Source: Cycas panzhihuaensis (lineage: Eukaryota > Cycadophyta). From it: a stretch of DNA of 64,000 nt. Each line of letters starts with the position of its first letter. The stretch's first letter is position 1. This document shows positions 1 through 12,045 of this stretch, one piece after another. Both the position numbers and the translations under genes were made by a program. The DNA lies in the NCBI GenBank assembly GCA_023213395.1, contig CM041465.1:97657741-97721740 (forward strand), in the 5' to 3' direction. The notes under the pieces were generated by a model. The model made no database searches. It was not told the origin of the DNA and saw only the letters and a program-made list of their open reading frames with translations.

Positions 1-389
1 AGGGCTATGATGATGATCTTGTTTTGTTGTTGGGGAAATCCCCTAACCACTTGATTCCTTACTTTGAAAAGATAGCCATTAATGATAATAAACTATGGTA
101 GCCCTACTTATACTCATTTAAGTCTCCTACAGCCATTAGCCTACTTGATTTGATATGGTTACTAATCCATTCTCCCTTCTTATCTAGTACACCTTCAATA
201 TAGTTCCCCAATAAGGTGAAACTAAGGGCAACCCCCTCTGATTCTTTACTAATAAGGCAAAATTATAGTAGACTAAGCCCCTTATTCCTTATATATATGG
301 GTTTAGTATTATATTTGACATCATTTATATTGGTAGCATTTTCCATCTTTAGGCTATAGGTTAAAGAGGCTCTACTACCAAGAGGCCAG
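1..389 (+). mobile_element. 3' internal end of a Tat-type gypsy element
   Basis: Non-coding stretch immediately upstream of LTR1. It matches 24660-25049 in order and spacing: an 'aaactatgg' module near 88, an 'aaactaagg' module near 223, an 'aaaattatag' module near 258, and a shared 'ggctataggt' followed by a purine-rich segment ending just before the LTR. The same arrangement precedes the 3' LTR of element B. No coding signal is seen. Assignment rests on this internal homology only. Confidence 0.6.
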
Positions 390-2185
390 TGTTTCCCAAC
401 TCCTAGGAATGGCATGAGCATCATAATAGATAGGTAAGTATAAGTACATTTCCATATCTCTATACTTTTATTATTGTCTATCATGATATGATAGTAGATT
501 ATGGTTGTGTATATTGATTCTTTGTTTATTTTGTTGATGAGTCATGTATACTCTTAATTGATGATAAGCATGACTTTAGTCATTAGCTGTGAGTATACCC
601 AATAAGTTTTTTGAGTTGGAACATGTATTTATCTCCCTATAGGGTCCTTTTAGTCTCATTTAGATCTATTATTTATGATTTATTTTATCATCCACTTCTT
701 CATGGTGATTGTATCTATATGTAGACTTAATCATTTATTAGTTTGTGGCCTATTTACATGTGTTTTTCACCAAATAACCCTATCTAATACTAAACCATTA
801 TGCATTTTACTTGTAATAGTGGTACTGTGAAGTATTTTATAATACTACAAATGATTTTGTAGTACCACAAATATATTCATGATATGATGACCACCTGCCC
901 ATATTCAGTCTTAATGGTGATAGTTGGATCGTTAATGGTTTCTTATCAGTCTTGGGTGACCCACATTAGCCCTAGATCAACATCGTCAATTTTGGGTGGC
1001 ATAAGTGACTAAATCACACCTAAAATCTATCTTCCCCATGTGGTTTTTACCCAAATCCATGAGCATGACTTATGGATTTAGCCCCTTATTTTCTTCTATA
1101 TTGTGGGATAAAAACCACCTTTCTCAACTTCACCCTCATCTATAAATCTCCTCATTTTTCCATTGAAAAGGGATAGATCAAGTTGAGAATCAGAGGTATA
1201 TTGTTGAAATTCCAAGAGAATTAGGCTTCCTTGGTCTATATCATCCCTTCCTTGCTTGTACACTTGGAGATATCCCCTTCCAATAGTATTGAAGTACCCT
1301 TGAGTGGAGAATCATCAACCATTATCCACTTCCACTTCATTACGATGAGGAAATCATCCCTCTATTACATTCATAAGATTGTCTCCTTTTATTTACATAT
1401 TGTGTTTTGTTATTTGATAGGTTGTTCATTATTTAATATTGCCTCTCTTTTATCATCCCTCCTCCTTATTCCTCCATTGCCCATTACACCATCAAATTAA
1501 GAGGTCATTATAGGGGAAGGTAGCACCTTAGTATATTTTCAGGAGTCTACTTGACTTAGGGGATGTAAAGCAATTCTAAGGCTCTATTTCTCTTCCACTA
1601 CTAAGTTGAGCTATATATCTTCTTTTTTCATTTATCATCACTTTTTTATAGAAGATATTACATAGATATGGTGTTACTTGATTACTGATGTATATCTTAT
1701 AAGTACAACACTTATTTTATTATAAGAATTTAGAGATTAAGCCAATGTCCCTCTACTAATTAAAGATTGAAACCATACACTATGTTAACTCCTCAAGGTA
1801 AGGATATATAAGAGGTAAGTTCAATCCACCATTGTTTTTGCTTGTCTTTCCTTACTTTGAGTTGTTTATACAGACCTTTTATACATCATACGTCCATTTG
1901 AAAAGTAGAAATATTGTCAAATTCTCTTTAGACATTGCAGATTAACAAATATCTCTTTTCATTTGAGCCACATCCCAAGACCAACCATCTTGCATTGAAA
2001 GTGAGAAATATTAAAAGATTGTTTCATGTTAGTTCAAAGTACTTTTTATTTCTTTCCTCTTAGTCTATTTCCTTTTTAGAGCAAACAAAGAAAGAGGAGA
2101 ATCAAAACTAATGAAAAAAATAAGTAAAAGGAAACTTATGTAGGCTGTTTTTTCTACCTTGCTTCACTTTTTTCTCTTTTGAAAG
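390..2185 (+). repeat. LTR1 of the Tat-type gypsy family, 5' segment
   Basis: Long LTR in plus orientation. It begins tgtttcccaactcctagg, matching the LTR starts of element B (35629 and 47324) and element C. An aggtaagt motif lies at 432-439. A U3 block of inverted gtac modules lies near 829-880, and a TATA box (tataaa) at 1141-1146, 751 bp into the LTR; related LTRs have it 688-770 bp in. Copia-1 interrupts it at 2186. The short open frame at 1231-1500 shows no homology I recognise and is probably chance. Confidence 0.75.
1141..1146 (+). promoter_or_regulatory. TATA box of LTR1
   Basis: Sequence tataaa preceded by a pyrimidine-rich stretch. The position relative to the LTR start matches the TATA boxes of the other LTRs of this family, which supports a U3 promoter role. 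The element is decayed and present activity is unknown. Confidence 0.55.
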
Positions 2186-2631
2186 TGTTAGAAGTATTAA
2201 TATCACTTTTATGTTATTCTTAAGTTATTATTTAAGTCACATGTGTAATTTATGATTTAAGTGATTCTAAAGTTAAATGTTTAGAGTTTTATTTAATTAT
2301 TATGTGGAAGGTCATTGAAATATGCAACCGCCCATTTCAATGAACCTTCCTTGGTATTAATTCTTCTCCTAGATTTAAGGAGAGGGTTCCTAGAATCTAG
2401 GAGGCTATCCAGAAGCCTATCTCAAGGCTAGTTTTATCTTTCATAGGTAGTTTTGCTTATGGTTGATGTATAGCATTTCTTCTTAATAAAATTCTAGATT
2501 TAGGAGGTGGTTTTTCTTCCCTAGAAGGGGTTTTCCACCTGTTAACCCTGTGTACATGTGCATTGTCTCTTTCTCTTGTATCTTTTTTGTTCTTGTGATG
2601 TTATGACTTTGTACATGTGCCTATTCTATCA
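2186..2631 (+). repeat. Copia-1 5' LTR
   Basis: 446 bp, beginning TGTTAGAAG and ending TCTATCA. It aligns along its whole length with 9424-9868 with scattered, mostly transition, differences. The PBS begins at the next base. Confidence 0.92.
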
Positions 2632-2643
2632 TGGTATCAGAGC
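2632..2643 (+). other. Copia-1 primer-binding site
   Basis: tggtatcagagc is the standard plant copia PBS, complementary to the 3' end of initiator methionine tRNA. It abuts the 5' LTR directly. Confidence 0.92.
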
Positions 2644-2728
2644 TTGGGTATCAATTTTAACAACTTGGAGATGGAAATAGTCACTCAAGATCCAAATAAA
2701 ACTGTAGAAAATGAATGACAACTTAAAC

Positions 2729-3410
2729 TCATAACTTTAAAAGTTTGAGCCACCTTTGAAAGAGACCCTTTGCTTCAAATGAAGAAGTGAGATTCAGATA
2801 TTTGAATTTTGCCTGAGCACTCAAGTCTTTAAATGAGTTTAGAAAATTATCAAGTCCTGCCACAAACTCTATCAAAAGAGATGCAAATGTCACCAAGAAA
2901 AGTGCACTAGTACTTTCAAAAGTTTTCAGCTCTCTATAAGCCTTAGTGGGATCAAAGGCAAAAGAATGTCTCAATGGCCAGGATTGCTGCTTGAAAATAT
3001 TTGGTTCTGGACTGTTGGCAATTGTCATTGAGTCTATCCAAATATAGGAGCTTGGATCTTTCAAAAGCACTTAGACGATTACGCTCCTCATCTTCCATTA
3101 GATCATCACCTTCATTCGAGGAAATATCATGCTTGTTGCTAATTACCCATATTTCTGAATAAACAAGAAGATAAGAACATGTATCAATCTTTCTTTACAA
3201 TTCTTCACTGGCATTATGTACTTCAAGCAATATGTCTCCAAGTTTCAGCTTTGTCATATTCTCAATGTTATCACCTACTTCTCATAAAAATTGGCACATG
3301 CAGAACCCACTCGTTGTAACTCATTACTGAATACCTAGCATAACTCCCAAGGAGCATGTTTATATCTCTGATATGGTATCAATAAGCTGGTTCTAATAAG
3401 CTATAAGACC
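2729..3410 (-). pseudogene. ALMT-like (aluminium-activated malate transporter) C-terminal fragment captured in copia-1
   Basis: A minus-strand reading with one frameshift near 3070 gives two stretches resembling the soluble C-terminal region of plant ALMT anion channels. Upstream (about 3070-3380) are ELQRVGSACA-like, ENMTKLKLGD-like and SYLLVYSEIW-like segments. Downstream (2729-3070) is an open frame with FDPTKAYRELKTFESTSA, then TFASLLIEFVAGL and AKFK, then a stop at 2729. ALMT proteins are membrane anion channels in plasma membrane or tonoplast; the N-terminal transmembrane half is not seen here. The fragment is antisense to copia-1, between PBS and gag. It retains more CAG/CTG than the gypsy relics, suggesting later capture or insertion. 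The family call is from recognised motifs, not a database search. Confidence 0.7.
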
Positions 3411-3594
3411 AGGACATCTTGCTTCTAGGCCTATGTATACTCTAGTCCATAGCTAGTACTATCATAAGAGAACACATTACTGTCTAACTACTTGCAAGAG
3501 GAATAATTTTACCTACTGTTGTTGGCCCATCACATTCTTAATTGATCATGCTTAAGCTATTATTCATAGTTGAGCTCATGCAGATGACTATATC

Positions 3595-3740
3595 TAGAGG
3601 AGTCGATGGAGAATTGACCTACCAACTCAGAGGAGCCATTGAGAGGAATCGAACTGCCAACCTAGAGGAGTCGTTGAGAGGAGCCGACCTGCCAACCTAG
3701 AGGAGTCGTTGAGAGAAGCCATTGGAGAATCGACCTACAA
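3595..3740 (+). repeat. Short imperfect tandem repeat in copia-1 leader
   Basis: About three to four imperfect units built around 'gaggagtcgttgagagg' and 'gacctgccaacctaga', with units of roughly 35-45 bp. It is CG-containing, unlike its surroundings. No function can be assigned. Confidence 0.65.
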
Positions 3741-3900
3741 CAAAACAAAGATAAAAGACATCACCGCCATAACTCCACACAAGTAGGGCTTCGATAAAGA
3801 CTAACCCTCTCAGACCCACCTCAATATAAAATATGATTTTATTTAGTATAATCTAATTTCCTGTCAGGTCCATGACCTCCCTTTTTGTGATTTCATTTAT

Positions 3901-3901
<1 letters not shown>

Positions 3902-3981
<80 letters not shown>
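3902..3981 (+). repeat. (TA)n microsatellite
   Basis: Nearly uninterrupted AT dinucleotide tract of about 80 bp in the copia-1 leader. Confidence 0.97.
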
Positions 3982-3983
<2 letters not shown>

Positions 3984-4318
3984 TAATCTTATATAGATAT
4001 AAACATTTAATTAAAGCTAAGTTTTTCTTTTTATTGTTAAATGTTAAGAATCAAAACCCCTGTTTACCTTAATAAACTCTCATTTACAAATAAAAATCAA
4101 TATCTCCCCCCCTTCAATTAACCTTTAGTACTTAAAATCAATATTGCTTTATTATATGACATTTAATTAATCATTATAAAAGATTTCCCCCCCTATATAT
4201 TATTACATTTATCAAAATAAACTATCTGCCCCCCCTGCATTATATCTTACCTCATATACTATTTGTTTATATTTCCTATATAAGGTATATATCAACTTTA
4301 AAACATTCATTATAAGAT

Positions 4319-4445
<127 letters not shown>

Positions 4446-5151
4446 TAAAGCCTAGATCAATACTTTTTTTGGCTAAGATCAAGTGTATCATCTACTCTAT
4501 AATGGTGTTATGTGGATTACATTTGTAGTTTTGTCAAAAATAAAATTTCTCTATACCTAATATAAATACTACTAGAATATTCATAAGTCTAACAATTTTA
4601 ACTTGGGAAAACTACATGTGTTACATAAATATGTTTTAATATCTTTTAGCTTTTTAATGGATGCTATTCTCACCTCTTTTATAAGATTTTTTCAAGGTAC
4701 CACAAGCATGCTACCAATGTCATCATGTAGTTGGTAAATATTATTGAGGTATATTTTATTTAGCTAAGTTAATTCTCATTTTAAAGGCATTAAAATAAAT
4801 AAATACTCGTTAAGTTCTTTTTGAATTACTATATTCTCTGCCTTATTTACTAATCAACAATAGTAAAATATAAGAATTTGAAAACTTATTTTTTTAAGGT
4901 GAACTATTTATTTTTTAATTAAGGAGGACTATGTCTTTAAGAGGGACTATTTTTTTAAGAGGAGTTATTTATTTAGCAACATGTGATTTTTAATTAAGGG
5001 AAAAATGAGTAATACATACTACAATGCTTTCTTTTAATTCTTTAATCATGTCTGTTAAAATGTTAATTTGATGATTAGTAATCTTATTAAGTGATTATTT
5101 TTCCACCTACCATTAATCCTTCAATTTTAATCAAACTTGATAATTTCCAAT

Positions 5152-6190
5152 ATGGCGTTAATACCAGGGACCACCACCCGTGTTCCAATTCCAGTATTAA
5201 CTTACTCAAATTATGACGAATAGAGGAATCACATATCCCATTAGCTTAAACAGAAAAAGATATGGTGATATGTGACAGGTGAATTTAAAAAACCAAAATA
5301 TGAAACTATAGAGAGTTATATGGTATATCTAATGAACTTAGATTTAGCATTAGGCACCATATTAAACTCACTTTCACCAAAAATTAGTCAGTAATTTTTT
5401 GAAACAGATGACCTAGCCACTGTTTGGACAACTCTGTAAGAAAAATATGATAAGGTTGATACAAATCAACTAGTTGTCTTAGAACAGTAATTGTATAACC
5501 TTACTTATGATGATTTTACCAATGTTGAGGATTTTTAATGTAAAATTTAATTAATTAATAAAGACCTAGGTAACTATATTAAATCCAAAACTAAAGAAGG
5601 TGATATTAAAAAAATAATCACACATGCTAAAGATGATAATACACTCATCCATCTTGCAATAAACAAATTGCCAAAACATTTTAATTTTTTTAAAACTACT
5701 AGACAATAAGCTGGCAATCCTCCGATCATATTCAATCAATTAACAAATCAACTGGTTGAACATCAAACAATGTTGATTCAAATAGGCATATTAAAAGATC
5801 CCTCCCATGCTTTATTTTCCAAAACTAAGCCACAAAATAAAAATAAACGATAGAAGAATTCTAATCCAAAATTTTAGAAACCTCATAGAGGTTCTCAATT
5901 CAATTCTCAAAATAATACTAAGTATTCTGGTCCATCTAAACATCAAAATACTCTTAATCAGTTATTTCCTAATTAGAATAATGTAAATCCTTCTCAGAAC
6001 ACTAGTTGTACCTATTGTCATAAAAGAGGTTACACTATTGATGTCTATAGAAGTAGAATAGCTTCAGAAGCATGGAAAGCTTCCAAGGGATTACAAAACT
6101 AACCTCAATCTTGATCTCAATTATGACCTCAAAACTGACAAACTCTTAATCATTCTCTAACGGTAACAACTTCTGCATTTATTGCCCCAA
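5152..6190 (+). pseudogene. gag: Copia-1 gag relic
   Basis: Begins with an ATG at 5152 after a long AT-rich leader. The frame reads through a copia-type gag (a region near FKKPKYETIESYM, then LPKHFNFF), with many internal stops mostly at former Gln codons. A Lys/Asn/Gln-rich linker follows. The zinc knuckle near 6006-6056 keeps the first two cysteines (CTYC), but the His and last Cys positions read Tyr, so nucleic-acid binding would be lost. Gag normally forms the virus-like particle. It continues in the same frame into pol. Confidence 0.82.
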
Positions 6191-9100
6191 CTAGTCATCC
6201 ACCATAATGGATCCTTAACTCTGGTGCATCCCATCACATAACTGGACACCAAAAAAATTTAACCACTTATCAATCTAAAACGAACTTTGAAGAAGAGATT
6301 TCTTTTAGAATTGGTACCCAACTTAAAGTTAAAGGATCAGGTGATGTTACCTTAAAGGATGGATAAATAAAGGACATTTTCTATATACCTGGTATATTAC
6401 CAAACCTACTTTCTGTTTATCAAATCTACCAGAAAGACCTTGTCGTCGAATTCTGGAAAGATAAATTTATCATTAAAGATCCATTAAACAAATTTAAATG
6501 TATTGCCTCAAGACTTGTTGATCATAATACAAGTCTTTATAATTTAAAAAGTCTACAAAATAATAAAACAAAACCCTTTAGTACTTTTATTGCCAAATCT
6601 GACTCAATCAGTAAACTTTGGCATCCATGATTTGGCCATACAAGTTATGGCAAACTTCAATATCTAAAAAAACATGAAATGGTTTATTGTGTTCCACCTT
6701 TAAACATTGTTTATGGTGTTTGTGAAGCCTGTGTGATAGGTAAGCAACACATGGACCCATTTCCATATAAAACATAATTTAGAGCAACTGTTCCACTTGA
6801 ACTTGTTCACTCTGATATATGTGGACCTTTTCATGTAATATCATACTCTAGCTCTCATTATTTTATTATATTTATTGATGATTATTCAAGAAAATATTGG
6901 GTTTACATGCTCAAAGTACGTAGTCAAGTGTTTGACATTTTCGTTGAATTCAAAATGCTTGTTGAAAACTAATCAAACTCAAAAATCAAAATTTTTTTAT
7001 CTGATAATACAAAGGAATATTTAAGTGGCAAATTTATTTCTCTTTGTAAAAAGCATATAATTCAGTTCTAGCATTCTTTTGAATGTACTCTTCAACAAAA
7101 TGGTGTTGTTAAACGAAAGAACCATACTCTTGTTGAGATGACCCATTGCATATTACATGCAAAGAATCTTAACCTAAGGTTGTGGGCAGAAGCAGTTAAC
7201 TACTCCAACTATCTTCTAAATTGTTTACTTAGCAAATGCTTACGAAACATCACTCCAAAATAAAAATGGTCTAGAATAAAATCTTTAGTTAATTATTTAC
7301 GAATCTTTGGAAGTATTACCTGGGGACATATCCCTAATGAAAAATGTAAGAAACTAGATCCTAAGATTCAAAAATACATCTTTATTGGATACAGCAAAAA
7401 AAGTAAAGCTTATAGACTCTTGGATCCAGTTACGCATTAAATTTTAATTTTATGTGATATAATATTTAATGAAGAAGGATCTTCTTCAACATCTACTTAT
7501 GTAGAACTTCCAGTTGAAAATTTATTAATCAATACTTATTTAGTTGACTCTTCTGACAAACAAGCCAATCCAGAAATTATAGAATCTTTATCTACTCAAG
7601 TCCAGAATTGGACGCTATCAAAACCTACTGAAATAAATTCTTCCTCTCAAGATAGTTCTACAAATCAACTTGTAACTTTAGAAATAGTTACTAATAAACA
7701 ACCTATTTGGGCAACGAAAATGCTTACTAATGCTAGATCTGATGTAAGTAATCCTTCAAATACTAGATGAACTTGTGCCTAAAAATTATATGCTAATTTT
7801 GCCTTAATAGAAAAAATAATAGACAATAATGATCTCAGAACATTTAAACAAGCTAGCAATAATCTTGTATAGAAGGAAGCTATGCAAACTGAATTCGATG
7901 CTTTAATCAAGAATTCAACTTGGGATCTCATACCACTCCCACCTAGGAAAAATATAGTCAACTGTAAATGTGTTTATAGAACAAAATACAGCTCAATAGG
8001 TGCAGTTGAAAAATATAAAACTCGCCTAGTTGCAAAAGGATTTTCTAAAATTGATGGCATTGACTACAATGAAATCTTTGCCCCTATTGCAAAGATGAAT
8101 ATAATTAAAATAATTATTACTCTAGTAGCCAAGTTTAGTTAAGAAATCCATCAAATGGATGTAAAGAGCACATTTCTGAATGGTGATCTCAAAGAAGAGA
8201 TTTACATATCCCAGCCACCTGGCTTCATTGATAATCCTAATTTAGTTTGTAAATTAAAGAAATTAAGTTATGGATTAAAACAAGCTCCTTGAGCTTAGTA
8301 TACTAAATTTGATGATTATTTAATTTAAATTAGATACACTAGATGTATTAGTGATCCAAATCTATATTTCAAATATGAAAATAAAAATATTACCATTTTA
8401 ATCTTGTATGTTGATAATATCATAATTACTGAATCATCAATTAATAATATTCATCATTTAAAATCTACTTTAATGAATAAATTCAAAATGACTGACCTAG
8501 GTATCCTACATTATTTTCTTGGATTACAAATCTATCAATATAATTTAAGAATCACAATATCACAACCTAAATATATTTTAAACTTAATTCAATGGTTTAA
8601 CATGGAAAATACTAAATTCGTATCTAATCTGTTACAATCAGGAGTTAAATTATCTACCGATTGTTTATCATCTTTATGTGACCCTACATTATATAGACAA
8701 TTAATTGGTAGTCTTATTTATTTAACTTATACCCATCCTGATATTTCTTATAATGTCATTTTATGTTTACATTATATGCAACAACCACATAAATCTCATT
8801 GGAAAGCTGCTAAATGTATCTTACGATATCTTAAGCATACTATTTTTTATGGTCTAACTAATAATTTTTATACTAAACCTCTAACTTTGACTGGATATAC
8901 TGATTCAGATTAGGTAGGTGATATAAATGATCGAAAACCTACATCAAGTTACATATTTTTTTATAGATTCCTCACCTATTACTTGGTCTAGTAAGAAAAT
9001 GCAGGCACTAGCTTTATCAATGACTGAAGCTGAATATCGCATACTTGTTGAAACTAGTAAAGAAGCACTTTGGCTCAAATCTCTACTAAATAAAAGTGAT

Positions 9101-9371
9101 CCATCTCTAAACTTTTTAATTAAACTTTAAGTTAATAATCAAGGTGTAATTTCTATTGCTACAAATCTAGTTTCATATTCTAGGACTAAACACATAGAAT
9201 TACATCAGTATTTTATTCGTAATCTTGTTATTGATAACATGGTTTCCTTGTCTTATCATCCGACATATCTATAGGTTACTGACATACTTACAAAGTCTTT
9301 AACTAAAGTAAAGTTCTTAAATCTATGAGATCTGTTAAAGATAAAAGAAGTCTCCATCAAAGGGGGATCAA
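6191..9371 (+). pseudogene. pol: Copia-1 pol relic (PR-INT-RT-RNase H)
   Basis: Domain order is the copia order. Protease: near 6214 the active site reads NSGAS where DSGAS is usual. GAG-pre-integrase: near 6615-6775. Integrase core: HSDICGP near 6808 and a SDN motif near 7000; the third acidic position reads Lys in the QQNGVV segment near 7095. RT: about 7880-8620, with YVDN at 8407-8418 where YVDD is usual. RNase H: about 8640-9330, with SMTEAEY near 9020. The frame is continuous from gag to about 8960, then shifts by one within RNase H. Stops are nearly all at Gln, Arg or Trp positions. Protease, integrase and RT have each lost a catalytic acidic residue, so the polyprotein could not work. 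Confidence 0.9.
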
Positions 9372-9414
9372 TATAATGAAGACCTTCTTTTTCTATAGCA
9401 TAAAAGTTAACATT

Positions 9415-9423
9415 AAAGGGGGA
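9415..9423 (+). other. Copia-1 polypurine tract
   Basis: aaaggggga immediately before the 3' LTR, the expected plus-strand priming site. A second G-run at about 9357-9366 lies at the pol 3' end, as in many copia elements. Confidence 0.88.
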
Positions 9424-9868
9424 TGTTAAAAGTATTAATGTCACTTTTATATTATTCTTAAGTTATTATTTAAGTCGCATGTGTAATTTATGATTTAAGT
9501 GATTCTAAAGTTAAATCTTTAGAGTTTATTTAATTATTATATGGAAGGTCATTGAAATGCGCAACTGCCAATTTCAACGAACTTTTCTTGGTATTAATTC
9601 TTCTCCTAGATTCAAGGAGAGGGTTCTTGGAATCTAAGAGGCTATCCAAAAACCTATCTAAAGGTTGGTTTTGTCTTTCATAGGTAGTTTTGCTGATGGT
9701 TAATGTATAGCCTTTCTTTTTAATAAAATTCTAGATCTAGGAGGTGGTTTTTCTTCCCTAGAAGGGGTTTTCCACCTGTCAACCCTATGTACATGTGCAC
9801 TATCTCTTTCTCTTGTATCTTTTTTGTTCTTGTGATGTTATGACTTTGTATATGTGCCTATTCTATTA
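9424..9868 (+). repeat. Copia-1 3' LTR
   Basis: 445 bp, starting TGTTAAAAG and ending TCTATTA; aligns end to end with 2186-2631. Followed by gaaaa (9869-9873), the right half of the target duplication with one mismatch. Confidence 0.92.
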
Positions 9869-10600
9869 GAAAAGAACAAAAAGGAAAAAGGGAAAAGAAA
9901 AAAAGAAAAGGTTTTCCTATTCATTTAGTTTTCTCCCTCTTCTCCCCCAAAACTAAGAAAACAGAGAAAAGAAAAAAAGAAGGTAGATTTCCTATTTAGG
10001 CATCTTATTTATGTTTCTCCCTTCAACCATAAAATGATTTAAAAAGAAAAAGGAAAAACCATAAAACTCCCCAAAAAAGGAAGGAACACCATTCTTTTCT
10101 TTCATGTATATTACATCACACCAATGTATTTCACTATAGGTGTTACATACTTTAATTGAGAGCCTAAGAAAAGGAAGGGAGACTACATAGTTACAAGTTC
10201 CAAACTTATAGGGTGATATTGTACTACTAGTTAGGTCAACCCTCTTATTTGCATTGAATCAAAAGAACATATAGATGTATTTAGATGTGTGTCCCCCTTC
10301 ATAGTCTACCATAGGCTCTTTGTTACTCATACACCTATACTACTTATAAGTATACATAAGTATCTATGTTTCCTTAGTTATTCCATTCCTCTAATTGCTC
10401 AAAAATGTAATATAGCTCTACAACCTATGCCTAAATGGTGCACAAGTACCTTGAGTAAGGCCTTAGTTTACCCTCCACCTCACACCAATATTTCTCATAC
10501 CTTAAGCCCTTATCGCTAGGTATATTATTATGACCTACCCCTCTCTTCTGTATTTCAAAGCTTAAATTCCATTTAGCTACTTTTGATTAGCTTTGGATAT
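9869..10600 (+). repeat. LTR1 of the Tat-type gypsy family, 3' segment (end approximate)
   Basis: Continuation of LTR1 past copia-1. Purine-rich runs of aaaag and ggaaa type continue those before 2186 and resemble the same zone of C's LTR (about 20040-20340). The right end is estimated from the distance between TATA box and LTR end in element C (about 1.77 kb); no clean terminus was recognised. The open frame at 10289-10519 has no recognisable homology and is treated as chance. Confidence 0.5.
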
Positions 10601-11180
10601 GTGTATGATAATCATTGACTATCGTATTTGTTTGTCTGGTAGATGCGAGTTTTACCCTAAAGCTCACCCATGAGCGATCAATAGTCTCTTACCTATGGTA
10701 TATGTGGAGGAGTGGCCTCCTAATATGGATAATGAGGAGCCCATATATGATAGTATTTTCCCCTATAGTGAGGGTTATAGAGTTGTGGGTGGCCAAGAGA
10801 CATAAGTTATAGGTAAGGATTAGAGATTTGGAGGGATGAGGAGGGGGCATAATGGAACCAATAGCTATGGCTCTACTTAAGGTAATGTTAGAGTCAAAGA
10901 CACAGATCAATAACCTATGAGCTTATGTAGAGGAGGTCCAATAAGAGAGAGACCTACTTTAGGCCAAATATGATTGCTTAGAGTAGTAATATGATGAGTT
11001 GGCAAGCAAGATGATTCTTGGATCATCATAGAGATATAGTTAAAAACCATAGCTACCCTATGATAATGGGTGAGAGATGGGATGAGTAAGGTAGGGTATC
11101 ACAATGCCTTAGACATAGCCTAGCTACTAGTATAAGGACATTAGAGAGAAGGCCTATACAGGAGAGGGGAGATAGGTTGT
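10600..11180 (+). pseudogene. Unassigned degenerate coding relic with coiled-coil character
   Basis: In plus frames there is an acidic aromatic stretch (about 10700-10800, reading near EEPIYDSIFPYSEGYR). A heptad-rich stretch follows (about 10880-11010) near VMLESKTQINNL and ERDLL-AKYD-LE-YDEL, broken by TAG stops. The ERD-x3-A-x-Y spacing resembles the coiled coil ending the PMD-like relic of element B (near 43560-43720). It could be the N-terminal part of a Tat-type gag, or the antisense accessory ORF of minus-strand element C. I do not recognise the protein with confidence. Confidence 0.35.
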
Positions 11181-12045
11181 GATAATCCTTTATACTTGTT
11201 GGGATTTTAGGAGAGGGAAGTTGACCTTCAAGGGTTGGGGAGAGTGTATTATAGGGAACTTTAAGAAAATGTACATCCTTATAAGGAAACCAGATCCCTT
11301 ATGATATTTGATGTACATACACCTATTTATTTCATATATATGAGAGTTGATTTGAGCTTTCCCATTTGATTTATATTTGTGTTCTCTTGTACAGATACAT
11401 GTGGTCATATTATATAGTTCATACGATGAGTTATGATTCACTTATATGCACTACTTTATTGATATTGCTCTAAGGAAAGCATCATGGTACATATAATACT
11501 TAAAACATAATTAATAACTAAATTAGATTGTGTGATACTTGGTATAAGGTGACCTACAAACAATAGTTTATACTCATGGAGAAGTCTCATACCCCCATGG
11601 AAGATGCCCATGGGGGGAAAGATCTCATATTAGAGTAAAGAGTATCATCATAAGCACATGGTGGAGTCATCATCATTATGGATATGAAACTATAAGAAAA
11701 TAAGCATACTTTAGACTCATTTTAAAGCTAGACCAAAAAGCAAAAAACCAAAAATATAAATGAAATTAAAATATATTTATATTTTTCAAAATTATGTTTA
11801 GAGGTTTTATAATTTTTTTTAGGGGATAATATTCACAAGTGATCATTTATACTCATGATAGAGTAGTCATAATTTATGCTTATAGAGAAGCATAATTCCT
11901 CTATGGGACAAAATCATATCAGTGGTAAAGGATAGGATAAGGTAATAAGCATAGCATGATGGTATTCCCCTAATGAGAACAATGCATATCATGAACAAAG
12001 GTAGTTTAAGCTCTTTTCAGAGTAAGTTGCTCATTGTGGGGAAGA

